From assembly GCA_947627325.1 (NCBI GenBank), contig CANQVO010000010.1, forward strand, positions 1-64,000: 64,000 bases of DNA. Reading direction: 5' to 3'. Both the position numbers and the translations under genes were made by a program. Of the stretch, positions 29,023-37,870 are shown piece by piece (positions within the stretch are counted from its first letter, which is position 1; the number at the start of each line of letters is the position of its first letter). The DNA comes from an uncultured Oscillospiraceae bacterium (GTDB lineage: Bacteria; Bacillota; Clostridia; Oscillospirales; Oscillospiraceae). The notes under the pieces were generated by a model, which was not told the DNA's origin, did no database searches, and saw nothing but the letters and a program-made list of their open reading frames with translations.

Positions 29023-30435
29023 ATGCGAAAGACCAAGATCATCTGCACCATCGGCCCCGCCTGCGACAACGACGAGACGCTGGAGAAGATGTGCCTGGCG
29101 GGGATGAACGTGGCCCGGCTCAACTTCTCCCACGGCACCCATGAGGAACAGCTGGCCAAGATGGTGCTGGTCAAGCGGGTGCGGGAAAAGCTGGGCCTGC
29201 CCATCGCCATGCTGTTGGACACCAAGGGCCCGGAGTACCGCATCCGCACCTTTGAAAACGGCCACATCACCCTGAATGAGGGCGACCCCTTCACCTTCAC
29301 CACCCAGCAGATCGTGGGCAACCAGGGGTGGGTCTCCGTCAGCTACCCCGGCCTGGTGCGGGACCTGTCGGTGGGGGACCGGATCCTCCTCAATAACGGC
29401 CTGGTGGTCTTTGAGGTCCAGGAGCTCACCGACACCGAGGCCCGCTGCCGGGTGGTGGTGGGCGGGGAGCTCTCTAACAACAAGTCCATGAGCTTCCCCA
29501 ACAAGGTCCTCAACCAGGTGTATCTGAGCGAGCAGGACAAGGCGGATATCCTGCTGGGCCTGCAAAACGACATTGACTACATCGCCTGTTCCTTCGTCTC
29601 CCGGGCCCAGGATATCCTGGACATCAAGGACTTTATCGCCGAGCACACCGACAAGCGCATCGGCGTCATCGCCAAGATCGAAAACCAGGCCGGCATTGAC
29701 AACATCGAGGAGATCTGCGACGTGTGCGACGGCATCATGGTGGCCCGGGGCGACCTGGGGGTGGAGGTGCCCTTTGAGCGGCTGCCCGCCATCCAGAAGT
29801 CCCTGATCTCCACCTGCCGGGTGAAGGGCAAGCTCAGCGTCACCGCCACGGAGATGCTGGAGTCCATGATCTCCTCCATCCGCCCCACCCGGGCGGAGAT
29901 CTCCGACGTGGCAAACGCCGTCTACGACGGCACCGGGGCGGTGATGCTCTCCGGGGAGACCGCCGCGGGCAAGCACCCGGTGGAGGCGGTGTCCACCATG
30001 GCCAAGATCGTGGAGGAGACGGAGAACTCCATCCACTACGACAAGCGCTTCTGGAACGCCGAGTTCCCCTTCGTCAACACCGTGGACGCCATCTCCCACG
30101 CCACCTGCGCCATGGCTATCAACATCAAGGCCAAGGCCATCGTGGCCTGCTCCCTGTCGGGCATGACGGTGCGGATGATCTCCCGCTTCCGCCCCCCCAT
30201 GGACATTCTGGGCCTGACCACAAACGAGCGGGCCTGGCGGCAGCTGGCCCTCAACTGGGGCGTACAGCCCGCCATGTGCGAGGAGGTGCCCAGCACCGAC
30301 ATCCTGTTCTACACCGCCAAAAAGGTGGTCAAGGAGCACTTCCACCTGGGCAAGGGGGACGAGGTCATCATCACCGGCGGCATCACCAACGGCGTCTCCG
30401 GCAACACCAACCTCATCAAGGTGGAGCCCATCTAA
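29023..30435 (+). CDS. pyk: Pyruvate kinase
   Basis: A 470-residue pyruvate kinase, which makes pyruvate and ATP from phosphoenolpyruvate and ADP. Motifs: KIICTIGPAC, NVARLNFSHGTHEEQ, LLDTKGPEYRI, the B domain with its beta barrel, IAKIENQAGIDNI, MVARGDLGVEVPFE, and TRAEISDVANAVYDGTGAVM with SGETAAGKHP. The last ~120 residues form the regulatory C domain. There is no extra PEP-utiliser domain as found in many Bacillus enzymes. RIRTFENG in place of the usual EIRTG region is a minor variation. The ATG follows GAGGAGGCGATCAGG. It is apparently monocistronic; the SLH gene downstream has a separate ribosome binding site and no visible promoter. Confidence 0.97.
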   Translation: MRKTKIICTIGPACDNDETLEKMCLAGMNVARLNFSHGTHEEQLAKMVLVKRVREKLGLPIAMLLDTKGPEYRIRTFENGHITLNEGDPFTFTTQQIVGNQGWVSVSYPGLVRDLSVGDRILLNNGLVVFEVQELTDTEARCRVVVGGELSNNKSMSFPNKVLNQVYLSEQDKADILLGLQNDIDYIACSFVSRAQDILDIKDFIAEHTDKRIGVIAKIENQAGIDNIEEICDVCDGIMVARGDLGVEVPFERLPAIQKSLISTCRVKGKLSVTATEMLESMISSIRPTRAEISDVANAVYDGTGAVMLSGETAAGKHPVEAVSTMAKIVEETENSIHYDKRFWNAEFPFVNTVDAISHATCAMAINIKAKAIVACSLSGMTVRMISRFRPPMDILGLTTNERAWRQLALNWGVQPAMCEEVPSTDILFYTAKKVVKEHFHLGKGDEVIITGGITNGVSGNTNLIKVEPI

Positions 30436-30500
30436 AGGGCCCCTCTCCCCTCCCCGGGGCTTGTTGTTTCCACGATACCCGCAGAAAGGACGGATCCGCC

Positions 30501-31115
30501 ATGAAACGCGGCCCTGTCAGGCTCCTGGCCCTCGCCCTGGTCCCGCTCCTGCTCTCCGTCCCCGCCTCCGCCGCCTTTTCCGACGTGGCCGAGGACGCCT
30601 GGTACGCCCAGGCCGCGTCCTACGTCCAGCTCAAGGGCTTTATGACCGGCGACGGGGACGGCCGCTTCGACCCCCAGGGGACCATGACCCGGGGGATGCT
30701 GGCCGTCGTGCTCCACCGCTTAGCGGGCGCCCCCCACTCCACCGCCGGGCTGGAGTTTGACGACATCCAGGCGGGGGACTGGTTTGCCGACGCGGTGCTG
30801 TGGTGCGCGGAGACGGGCGTGGTCACCGGGGTGGACGCCCACCGCTTTTCCCCCCACGACCCGGTGACCCGGGAACAGCTGGCGCTGATGCTCTGGCGGC
30901 TGGCGGGCTGGCCCGAGAGCGGGCCCACCGCCATCTTTTGGGACGGCGCGCAAATCAGCGAGTGGTCCCGGCTGGGGGTGGACTGGGCGGTCCAGGCGGG
31001 GGTGGTCACCGGCAAGGACAACGGCTGTTTCGACCCCCAGGGCTATGCCACCCGGGCGGAGGCGGCCCAAATGCTGGCGCGGTACGACCGCTGGCGCCTG
31101 GCCCAGGCCGGGTGA
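30501..31115 (+). CDS. SLH-only secreted protein (204 aa)
   Basis: A signal peptide (RLLALALVPLLLSVPASA) is followed directly by three SLH motifs and nothing else: AFSDVAEDAWYAQAASYVQL with GFMTGDGDGRFDPQGTMTRG, then DDIQAGDWFADAVLWCAETG, then ISEWSRLGVDWAVQAGVVTG with GCFDPQGYATRAEAAQML. SLH triplets bind pyruvylated secondary wall polymers. With no effector domain, it may act as a wall spacer or small S-layer-like subunit. ATG 30501 follows AAAGGACGGATC. It ends at a strong bidirectional terminator. It lies 65 bp after pyk, so read-through from pyk is possible. Confidence 0.88.
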   Translation: MKRGPVRLLALALVPLLLSVPASAAFSDVAEDAWYAQAASYVQLKGFMTGDGDGRFDPQGTMTRGMLAVVLHRLAGAPHSTAGLEFDDIQAGDWFADAVLWCAETGVVTGVDAHRFSPHDPVTREQLALMLWRLAGWPESGPTAIFWDGAQISEWSRLGVDWAVQAGVVTGKDNGCFDPQGYATRAEAAQMLARYDRWRLAQAG

Positions 31116-31157
31116 GACAAACGCCGGGACGGCGCGGCCGCTTTCGGAAAAAACACG

Positions 31158-31192
31158 AAAAAGGGGACGGCCCGATGGGCCGTCCCCTTTTT
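31158..31192. terminator. Bidirectional terminator between the SLH gene and ilvC
   Basis: AAAAAGGGGACGGCCC (31158-31173) and GGGCCGTCCCCTTTTT (31177-31192) form a perfect stem with A and T flanks, ending converging transcripts. Confidence 0.95.
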
Positions 31193-31207
31193 GTTGATGA
31201 AGCGGGT

Positions 31208-32230
31208 TTAGTTGCTGGCGGTGTCCAGGTCGGTGTCGCCGCCCCAGATCATGTTCCGGCGCAGCTCCTCGCCCACGATCTCCATCTGGTGCTTGGCAAG
31301 CTGGGCGCGCTTGGAGTTGAAGAAGGTGCGGCCCATGCTCTTGTTCTCGGCGATCCAGCGGCCGGCGAAGGTGCCGTCCTGGATGTCGGCCAGCACCGCC
31401 TTCATCCGGGCCTTGGTCTCCTCGTAGGGCAGGACGCGGGGGCCGGAGACGTACTCGCCGAACTCGGCGGTGTCGGAGATGGAGTAGTTCATGGCGGCCA
31501 CGCCGCCCTTGTTGATGAGGTCGATGATGAGCTTCATCTCGTGGATGCACTCGAAGTAGGCGTTCTCCGGCTCGTACCCGGCCTCCACCAGGGTCTCGAA
31601 GCCGCACTTCATCAGCTCCACCACGCCGCCGCAGAGGACGGCCTGCTCGCCAAAGAGGTCGGTCTCCGTCTCGTCGTGGAAGGTGGTCTCCATCACGCCG
31701 GCCCGGGCGCCGCCGATGCCGGCGATGTAGGCCAGGGCGATCTGGTAGGCCTTGCCGGTGGCGTCCTGCTCCACCGCCACCAAGCAGGGCACGCCCTTGC
31801 CGGCGACATAGGTGGAGCGGACGGTGTGGCCCGGGCCCTTGGGGGCGGCCATGAACACGTCCACGCCCTTGGGGGGGACGATCTGCTGGTAGCGGATGTT
31901 GAAGCCGTGGGCGAAGGCCAGGGCCTTGCCCTCGGTCATGTAGGGGGCAATGGACTTCTTGTAGACGTCGGCCTGGACCTCGTCGTTGATGAGGATCATC
32001 ACGATGTCGCCCCACTGGGCGGCGTCCTCGATGGTCTTGACGGCCAGGCCCGCCTTCTCGGCGTTGGCCCAGTTCTTGGAGCCCTGGCGCAGACCCACGC
32101 AGACGTCACAGCCCGAATCCTTCAGGTTGAGGGCGTGGGCGTGGCCCTGGGAGCCGTAGCCGATGATGGCGATCTTCTTCCCGTTGAGGTAGGACAGGTC
32201 GCAATCCTTCTGATAGTACATCTTTGCCAT
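31208..32230 (-). CDS. ilvC: Ketol-acid reductoisomerase
   Basis: A 340-residue class I KARI that converts acetolactate or acetohydroxybutyrate to the dihydroxy acids of valine and isoleucine synthesis, using NAD(P)H and Mg2+. The Rossmann motif [20 protein letters not shown] is followed by GLRQGSKNW. The Mg-binding helical domain has [20 protein letters not shown] and [13 protein letters not shown]. The C-terminus matches the short class I form. It is the third gene of ilvB-ilvN-ilvC, 109 bp after ilvN; GTAAGGAGAGGATCGACT precedes the ATG. No separate promoter is seen in the gap. Confidence 0.97.
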   Translation of the reverse strand: MAKMYYQKDCDLSYLNGKKIAIIGYGSQGHAHALNLKDSGCDVCVGLRQGSKNWANAEKAGLAVKTIEDAAQWGDIVMILINDEVQADVYKKSIAPYMTEGKALAFAHGFNIRYQQIVPPKGVDVFMAAPKGPGHTVRSTYVAGKGVPCLVAVEQDATGKAYQIALAYIAGIGGARAGVMETTFHDETETDLFGEQAVLCGGVVELMKCGFETLVEAGYEPENAYFECIHEMKLIIDLINKGGVAAMNYSISDTAEFGEYVSGPRVLPYEETKARMKAVLADIQDGTFAGRWIAENKSMGRTFFNSKRAQLAKHQMEIVGEELRRNMIWGGDTDLDTASN

Positions 32231-32339
32231 AGTCGATCCTCTCCTTACATAGAATGATTACTCGATGGGACTCATGCCCGGGTAAACCATGGTTTTCCGC
32301 CCGCGCGGCGGCGGCCCGAGGGCCGCTGGAACGGGGCTC

Positions 32340-32894
32340 TTACAGGACGCTCTTGCCCAGGTTGAACTCGGTCTTCTCCTTGCTCTCGTCCTCGATGGTG
32401 TAGGCGCCCCGTTCCAGGGCGACCATGCCGGTGCGGACCAGTTCCAGGATGCCGAAGGACTCCAGCAGGCCCTGCATGGCGGCGGCCTTGGTCTCGTCGC
32501 CGATGAGGGCGATGGTCAGGGACTTGATAGACACGTCGATGATGGAGGCCCGGAAGATGTTGGCCACCTGGATGATCTCGTTTCGCACGTCGGCGCTCTC
32601 CGCCTTGACCTTGAACATCACCAGCTCCCGGCGGATGGACCGCTGGGGGGCCAGCTCCTGCACGGAGTAGACGCAAAAGAGCTTGCTCAGCTGGTTGATG
32701 ATCTGCCGGGTGGAGCCGTCGTCCCCCATGACCTCGATGGTGATGCGGGAGAAGTCGGGGTCGTCGGTGGTGCCCACGGCCAGGGACTCGATGTTGTACC
32801 CCTTGCGGGAGAACAGCCGGGAGACCTGGGAGAGGACGCCGGAGGTGTTGGACACCAGCACGGACAGGGTCCTGCGCTTGACCATATCGCTCAT
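32340..32894 (-). CDS. ilvN: Acetolactate synthase small (regulatory) subunit
   Basis: A 184-residue protein with an N-terminal ACT domain (RRTLSVLVSNTSGVLSQVSR, FSRKGYNIESLAVG) and the C-terminal small-subunit domain (RNEIIQVANIFRASIIDVS, ESFGILELVRTGMVALERG). It binds valine for feedback control and stimulates the IlvB catalytic subunit. It starts 13 bp after the ilvB stop with AAGGAGGGAGAGACG as ribosome binding site. The length is somewhat longer than E. coli IlvN and matches the IlvH-type in Firmicutes. Confidence 0.95.
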   Translation of the reverse strand: MSDMVKRRTLSVLVSNTSGVLSQVSRLFSRKGYNIESLAVGTTDDPDFSRITIEVMGDDGSTRQIINQLSKLFCVYSVQELAPQRSIRRELVMFKVKAESADVRNEIIQVANIFRASIIDVSIKSLTIALIGDETKAAAMQGLLESFGILELVRTGMVALERGAYTIEDESKEKTEFNLGKSVL

Positions 32895-32907
32895 CGTCTC
32901 TCCCTCC

Positions 32908-34617
32908 TTAATCCAGCAGGAAATTGGTGATGGGCGCGCCGCCGGGGACCATGGGGTGGACCATGGCGTCCTTTTGGATGGCGCACTCGATGACCCAAGG
33001 CTTCTTGCTGTCCACCGCCTTGCGGAAGGTCAGCTCAAACTCGTCCATGTGGGCACAGCGGGCGCCCTGGATGCCGTAGGCATCCGCCAGCTTGACGAAG
33101 TCGGGGCCCCGCTCCAGGTCGGTCTGGGAGTACCGCTCGCCGTAGATCAGGTGCTGCCACTGCCGGACCATGCCCAGGGTGTGGTTGTTGAAAATCACCA
33201 CGATGACGGGGATGTTGTAGTGCTCCAGGGTGGCCAGCTCGTTGCAGTTCATGCGGAAGCCGCCGTCCCCCACGCAGGCCACCACCACCTCCCCGGGGTT
33301 GCCCAGCTGGGCCCCCATGGCCGCGCCCACGCCGAAGCCCATGGTGCCAAAGCCGCCGGAGGTGATAAGCTGGCCGGGGCGGGAGAAGTGGTAATACTGG
33401 GCCGACCACATCTGCTGTTGGCCCACGTCGGTGGCGATGATGGCAGAGGAGTTGGTCACCTGCTGGATGACCTCCAGGATCTCGTGGGGGTGGAGCACGT
33501 CGTCCTTCTTCAGGGGGACCTCCTTGTGGGAGAAGACCCACTGCCGCCAGTCCTCAAAGTTGCGCGGCTCCAGACCCTGGTTCAAAAGCTCCAGCACCGC
33601 CCGGGCGTCGCCGATGATGTGGTGGGCGGTCTTGACGTTCTTGTCGATCTCCGCGCGGTCGATGTCGATGTGGACGATCTTGGCCTTGGAGGCGAAGGTG
33701 GCGGGGTCGGTGGCCACCCGGTCGCTGAAGCGGCAGCCGATGGCGATGAGCAGGTCGCACTCGTCCACGGCGTAGTTGGAGGCGTGGGAGCCGTGCATCC
33801 CCACCATGCCGGTGAAGAGCCGGTGGTCGCCGGGGAGGGCGCCGCCGCCCATGATGGTGGAGGCCACCGGGGCGTCCAGAGTCTCCACGAACTTGCGGAA
33901 CTCCGGCACCGCCCCCTTGGAGCGGACCACGCCGCCCCCCACCAGCACCAGGGGCCGCTCGCTCTGGGCGATCAGGTCCAGGAGCTTTTGGATGTCCCCC
34001 TTGTCCGGCTCCGGGTCCTTCAGGTCGTGGATGGACTTGCCCAGCAGCTTGGCCAGCCGGCCGTGCTGGGCGTGCTGATCCAGGGGCAGGGGCTCAAAGT
34101 CGCACTCGTCGGAGGTGACGTTTTTGACGATGTCGATGAGTACCGGGCCGGGGCGGCCACTGCGGGCGATGGCGAAGGCCTCCCGCATCACGTCGGCCAG
34201 CTCGGTCACGTCCCGCACCAGGTAGTTGCACTTGGTGATGGGCATGGTGATGCCGGTGATGTCCACCTCCTGGAAGGAGTCCCGGCCGATGAGCGACTCG
34301 CTGACGTTGCAGGTGATGAACACCACGGGAGAGGAGTCGTAGTAGGCGGTGGCGATGCCGCTGGTGAGGTTGGTGGCCCCGGGGCCGGAGGTGGCGAAGC
34401 ACACCCCCACCTTGCCGGTGGAGCGGGCGTAGCCGTCGGCGGCGTGGGAGGCCCCCTGCTCGTGAGAGGTCAGGATGTGGGTGATCTTTTTCCCGTAGCC
34501 TGAGAGCTCAAATTCGTCGTATACATTCAGGATCGTGCCGCCGGGATAGCCGAAAACGGTATCCACGCCCTGCTCCAGCAGGCACTCCATCACGATCCGG
34601 GCGCCCCGCATTTTCAT
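32908..34617 (-). CDS. ilvB: Acetolactate synthase large subunit
   Basis: A 569-residue thiamine-diphosphate enzyme catalysing condensation of pyruvate (or pyruvate with 2-oxobutyrate). Motifs: MECLLEQGVDTVFGYPGG with SHEQGASHAADGYAR (catalytic Glu), FATSGPGATNLTSGI, a central FAD-binding domain, and the ThDP motif CVGDGGFRMNCNELATLEHY followed by IFNNHTLGMVRQWQ. I chose the ATG at 34615-34617, which follows AAGGAGGAGACGCCGCC; the frame stays open upstream but overlaps the promoter. IlvA at 53291 supplies 2-oxobutyrate for the isoleucine branch. Confidence 0.97.
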   Translation of the reverse strand: MKMRGARIVMECLLEQGVDTVFGYPGGTILNVYDEFELSGYGKKITHILTSHEQGASHAADGYARSTGKVGVCFATSGPGATNLTSGIATAYYDSSPVVFITCNVSESLIGRDSFQEVDITGITMPITKCNYLVRDVTELADVMREAFAIARSGRPGPVLIDIVKNVTSDECDFEPLPLDQHAQHGRLAKLLGKSIHDLKDPEPDKGDIQKLLDLIAQSERPLVLVGGGVVRSKGAVPEFRKFVETLDAPVASTIMGGGALPGDHRLFTGMVGMHGSHASNYAVDECDLLIAIGCRFSDRVATDPATFASKAKIVHIDIDRAEIDKNVKTAHHIIGDARAVLELLNQGLEPRNFEDWRQWVFSHKEVPLKKDDVLHPHEILEVIQQVTNSSAIIATDVGQQQMWSAQYYHFSRPGQLITSGGFGTMGFGVGAAMGAQLGNPGEVVVACVGDGGFRMNCNELATLEHYNIPVIVVIFNNHTLGMVRQWQHLIYGERYSQTDLERGPDFVKLADAYGIQGARCAHMDEFELTFRKAVDSKKPWVIECAIQKDAMVHPMVPGGAPITNFLLD

Positions 34618-34690
34618 GGCGGCGTCTCCTCCTTTTCTCCTGGTCTTCCCCGCTCCGCCGGAGCGCCAAACCAGGGGCAGTTTGTCCATT

Positions 34691-34719
34691 ATCATACCCT
34701 TTTCCCCCTGTTTTGTCAA
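34691..34719 (-). promoter_or_regulatory. ilvBNC promoter
   Basis: On the minus strand: TTGACA (34714-34719), a 17-bp spacer, and TATGAT (34691-34696). The ~70-nt leader contains a hairpin closed by CCTGGT/ACCAGG with an inner GCTCC/GGAGC. No T-box or leader-peptide terminator is seen. Confidence 0.88.
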
Positions 34720-34811
34720 TTCCAAAATGGCCCCGGGGGCCCGTTTCCGCCCACGTCTGGACAATGCGTCCAAATTCTCCCGGCGAGATCTACTTTTTTT
34801 CGGTAAAACGC

Positions 34812-34840
34812 TGGACAAAAAGGAGAAAGGCGTGTATGAT
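34812..34840 (+). promoter_or_regulatory. rnf operon promoter
   Basis: TGGACA (34812-34817), a 17-bp spacer, and TATGAT (34835-34840), 60 bp upstream of rnfC and divergent from ilvB. Confidence 0.82.
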
Positions 34841-34899
34841 TGAGGGTAGCGTTTTATGCCCTTATCTCATATTCTTCAAAACTGGAGAGGTGAAAGCGA

Positions 34900-36270
34900 A
34901 TGGTACATCGTTTCTTCGGCGGCGTCCACCCCAACGGGAACAAGGAAGCCACCGAGCGCGTCCCCATCTCGCCGCTGACCCTCCCCGTCCCGCAGGTGGT
35001 CCTGCCCATGTCCCAGCACGTGGGCGCCCCCTGCAAGCCCACCGTCCAGGTGGGGGACGAGGTCAAGGTCGGCCAGGTGATCGGCGAGCCGGCGGGTCTG
35101 GGCGCGCCCATCCACGCCAGCGTCTCGGGCAAGGTCGTCGCCGTGGAGCCCCGGCCCCACACCTCGGGCAGCCCGGTGCTGTCCGTGGTCATCGAAAATG
35201 ACGGCAAGGACACCCCCGCCGAGCCCATCCCCATCCCCGCCCCGGTGGAGCAGCTCACCCCCCAGCAGGTGGTGGACATCGTCCGGGCCGCCGGGATCAC
35301 CGGCATGGGCGGCGCGGGCTTCCCCACCCACGTCAAGCTCTCCTCCGGCATGGGGAAGGTGGACACCATCATCCTCAACGGCGCGGAGTGCGAGCCCTAC
35401 ATCACCGCCGACCACCGCCTGATGCTGGAGCGGCCGGAAAAGGTCATCCAGGGCGGGCGGATCCTCATGCGGGCCCTGGGCCTCTCTAAACTCATCATCG
35501 GCATCGAGGCCAACAAGATGGACGCGGTGGAGGCCCTGAAGGCCAAGGCCCCGGAGGATGTGGAGGTCCGCGCCCTCCGGGTGCGCTACCCCCAGGGCTC
35601 GGAAAAACAGCTGATCCAAAACATCACCGGCCGGCAGATCCCCCCCGGCGGCCTGCCCGCCCACGTGGGCTGCGCGGTCTTCAACGTGGCCACCGCCGCG
35701 GCGGTGTACGACGCCTGCTATGAGGGCAAGCCGGTCACCCGCCGGATCGTCACCGTGACGGGCAAAGCGGTGATGTCCCCGGTGAATGTGGAGGTGCCCC
35801 TGGGCATCCCCCTCCAGACCCTGGTGGACGCGGCGGGGGGCTTCAAGGGCGCCCCGGGCCGCATCCTCTCCGGCGGGCCGATGATGGGCGTGGCCCAGTT
35901 CGACCTGACCCCCTCGGTGATCAAGGGCACCAACGCCCTGCTGGTCCTCCGGGCCCGGGAGTTCACCCCCACCCCCAAGGGGGAGCTGGTGTGCATCCAC
36001 TGCGGCCGGTGCGTGGGGGCCTGCCCCATGAAGCTGACCCCCCTGTTCTTCAACCAGCGGTTCCTGGCCGGGCGGTATGAGGAGCTGGAGGGCCTGCGGA
36101 TCCTGGACTGCATCGAGTGCGGCTCCTGCGCCTTCTCCTGCCCCGCCCACATCCCCCTGGTCCAGTCCATCCGGGCGGGCAAGATGGAGGTCCGCCGGCT
36201 CCAGGCCGAGGCCAAGGCGAGGGCGGAGGCCGCCCAAGCGGAAAAGAAAGAGGAGGTGAGCGCCCAATGA
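34900..36270 (+). CDS. rnfC: Rnf complex subunit C
   Basis: A 456-residue membrane-associated subunit of the Rnf ferredoxin:NAD+ oxidoreductase, which couples electron flow to Na+ or H+ export. It contains a biotinyl-lipoyl-like N-terminal part (VQVGDEVKVGQVIG), an NADH/FMN-binding part with GITGMGGAGFPTHVKL and LNGAECEPYITADHRLM, and two [4Fe-4S] motifs near the C-terminus (CIHCGRCVGACPMKL and CIECGSCAFSCPAHIPL). The C-terminal tail is helical and rich in Lys, Ala and Glu. The ATG follows GGAGAGGTGAAAGCGA. The next gene overlaps by 4 bp (ATGA). It heads the six-gene operon. Confidence 0.97.
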   Translation: MVHRFFGGVHPNGNKEATERVPISPLTLPVPQVVLPMSQHVGAPCKPTVQVGDEVKVGQVIGEPAGLGAPIHASVSGKVVAVEPRPHTSGSPVLSVVIENDGKDTPAEPIPIPAPVEQLTPQQVVDIVRAAGITGMGGAGFPTHVKLSSGMGKVDTIILNGAECEPYITADHRLMLERPEKVIQGGRILMRALGLSKLIIGIEANKMDAVEALKAKAPEDVEVRALRVRYPQGSEKQLIQNITGRQIPPGGLPAHVGCAVFNVATAAAVYDACYEGKPVTRRIVTVTGKAVMSPVNVEVPLGIPLQTLVDAAGGFKGAPGRILSGGPMMGVAQFDLTPSVIKGTNALLVLRAREFTPTPKGELVCIHCGRCVGACPMKLTPLFFNQRFLAGRYEELEGLRILDCIECGSCAFSCPAHIPLVQSIRAGKMEVRRLQAEAKARAEAAQAEKKEEVSAQ

Positions 36271-37283
36271 GCGAAAAGGAAAACAAGGCGGCCCTGAAGC
36301 TGTCAGTGGCCTCCTCTCCCCACATCGGCTCCGTTGACTCCACCCCCGGCATCATGCTGGATGTGATCATCGCCCTCATCCCCGCTCTGGCCGCCGCGGT
36401 GTGGTTCTTCGGGGCCCGGGCGCTGACCCTGGTGCTGGTCACCGTGGCCTCCACCGTGGGCTTTGAGGCCCTCTACCGCAAGCTGATGAAGCTGCCCATG
36501 GCCGCCGGCGACCTCTCGGCGGTGGTGACGGGTATGCTCCTTGCCATGTGCCTGCCCGCCAGCACCCCCTATTGGGTGGCGGTCCTGGGCGGCGCGTTCT
36601 CCATGATCATCGTCAAGCAGCTCTTTGGCGGGCTGGGCAAGAACTTCCTCAACCCCGCCCTGGCGGGCCGGGTGTTCCTGTTCTCCTCCTTCCCCGCCCT
36701 CATCAGCGTCTACACCGCCCCCGGCCAGCGGCTGAGCATTTGGGGCGTGGACGCGGTGAGCACCGCCACCCCCATGAACGCCCTCCACAACGGCAGACTG
36801 CCCGACGGCGTGTCCATCCAGCAGCTTCTGGTGGGCGAGCAGGCCGGGTGTCTGGGCGAGGTGGCCGCCCTCATGCTCATCGTCGGGGGGATCTACCTGG
36901 TCCTGCGGAAGGTCATCTCCCCCCGCATCCCCCTCTTTTACATCGGCACGGTGGCGGTTTTGACCTTCCTCTTCCCCCTGGGCGGCGTGGCCCGGGTGGA
37001 CTGGATGCTCTATAACCTGCTCTCCGGCGGGTTGATGCTGGGCGCCATCTTCATGGCCACCGACTACGTCACAAGCCCCGTCACCCCCACCGGCCGGACG
37101 GTCTACGCCATCGGCTGTGGCGCGCTGACGGTGTTCCTGCGCTACTTTGGCATCTACCCCGAGGCGGTGTCCTTCTCCATCCTGGTGATGAACATCCTGG
37201 TGTGGGCGCTGGACAAGGCGTTCATGCCCCACCGCTTCGGCACCCCCTGGTTCCAGAAAAAGGCAAAGGAGGCGAGCAAGTGA
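36267..37283 (+). CDS. rnfD: Rnf complex subunit D
   Basis: A 338-residue integral membrane subunit with about ten helices, related to NqrB. It has LKLSVASSPHIGSVDSTPGI, MCLPASTPYWVAVLGGAF, KNFLNPALAGRVFLFSSFP, and GVDAVSTATPMNAL, where the Ser-Thr-Ala-Thr stretch corresponds to the covalent FMN attachment region in RnfD. It works in the membrane electron path with RnfG and RnfE/A. Start and stop are both overlapped by neighbours (ATGA with rnfC, TGATG with rnfG), showing tight translational coupling. Confidence 0.96.
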   Translation: MSEKENKAALKLSVASSPHIGSVDSTPGIMLDVIIALIPALAAAVWFFGARALTLVLVTVASTVGFEALYRKLMKLPMAAGDLSAVVTGMLLAMCLPASTPYWVAVLGGAFSMIIVKQLFGGLGKNFLNPALAGRVFLFSSFPALISVYTAPGQRLSIWGVDAVSTATPMNALHNGRLPDGVSIQQLLVGEQAGCLGEVAALMLIVGGIYLVLRKVISPRIPLFYIGTVAVLTFLFPLGGVARVDWMLYNLLSGGLMLGAIFMATDYVTSPVTPTGRTVYAIGCGALTVFLRYFGIYPEAVSFSILVMNILVWALDKAFMPHRFGTPWFQKKAKEASK

Positions 37284-37870
37284 TGGACGAGGCTGTCAAG
37301 ACCAAAAAGCCCTCCCCGGCCAGCTACTACGCACGCATCATCGGCACTCTGTTCGTCATCGCCGCGGTGGTGGCGGTCCTGCTGGCCCTGGTGAATCTGC
37401 TCACCCGGGGCACCATCGCCCAGCACGCCGCCGAGAAGAAGGCCGCCGCCATGTCCGAGGTCATGCCCGGCGTGGAGGACTACGAGCCCCTGGAGGTCCC
37501 CGCGGACAACAAGGACGTGCGGGAGATCCTGCTGGCTAAGACCGCCGGCGGGGAGGTCCTGGGCTACTGCGTCCAGACCGCCACCAACGGCAACGACGGC
37601 GAGATCGGCCTGATGGTGGGCATCTCCCCGGAGGGCGCCGTCACCAAGGTGTCTATCCTCTCTCAGAAGGAGACGATGTACACCAACAAGCACGGCGAGC
37701 TCATCGCCCGCTTTGACGGCAAGTCCGGCTCGGTGGCCCTGACCCAGGACGGCGGCGACATCGCCGCCATCTCCGGCGCCACCATCTCCTCCCGGGCGAT
37801 CACCAAGGGCGTCAACAGCGCCCTGGCCGCGGCGCAGGTCTATCTGGAAGGAGGGGCTGAAAATGGCTGA
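37283..37870 (+). CDS. rnfG: Rnf complex subunit G
   Basis: A 195-residue subunit with one N-terminal transmembrane helix (IIGTLFVIAAVVAVLLALVN) and an extracytoplasmic flavin domain. The covalent FMN motif is SGATISS, where the Thr carries FMN, as in NqrC/RnfG. It passes electrons across the membrane between RnfD and the ferredoxin-facing side. It overlaps rnfE by 8 bp. The length is typical of clostridial RnfG. Confidence 0.95.
   Translation: MDEAVKTKKPSPASYYARIIGTLFVIAAVVAVLLALVNLLTRGTIAQHAAEKKAAAMSEVMPGVEDYEPLEVPADNKDVREILLAKTAGGEVLGYCVQTATNGNDGEIGLMVGISPEGAVTKVSILSQKETMYTNKHGELIARFDGKSGSVALTQDGGDIAAISGATISSRAITKGVNSALAAAQVYLEGGAENG

Noticed and set aside
34618-34719. T-box or leader-peptide attenuator in front of ilvB.
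   Set aside because: There is no T-box sequence, no run of branched-chain codons and no T-tailed hairpin; only a modest leader hairpin is seen.
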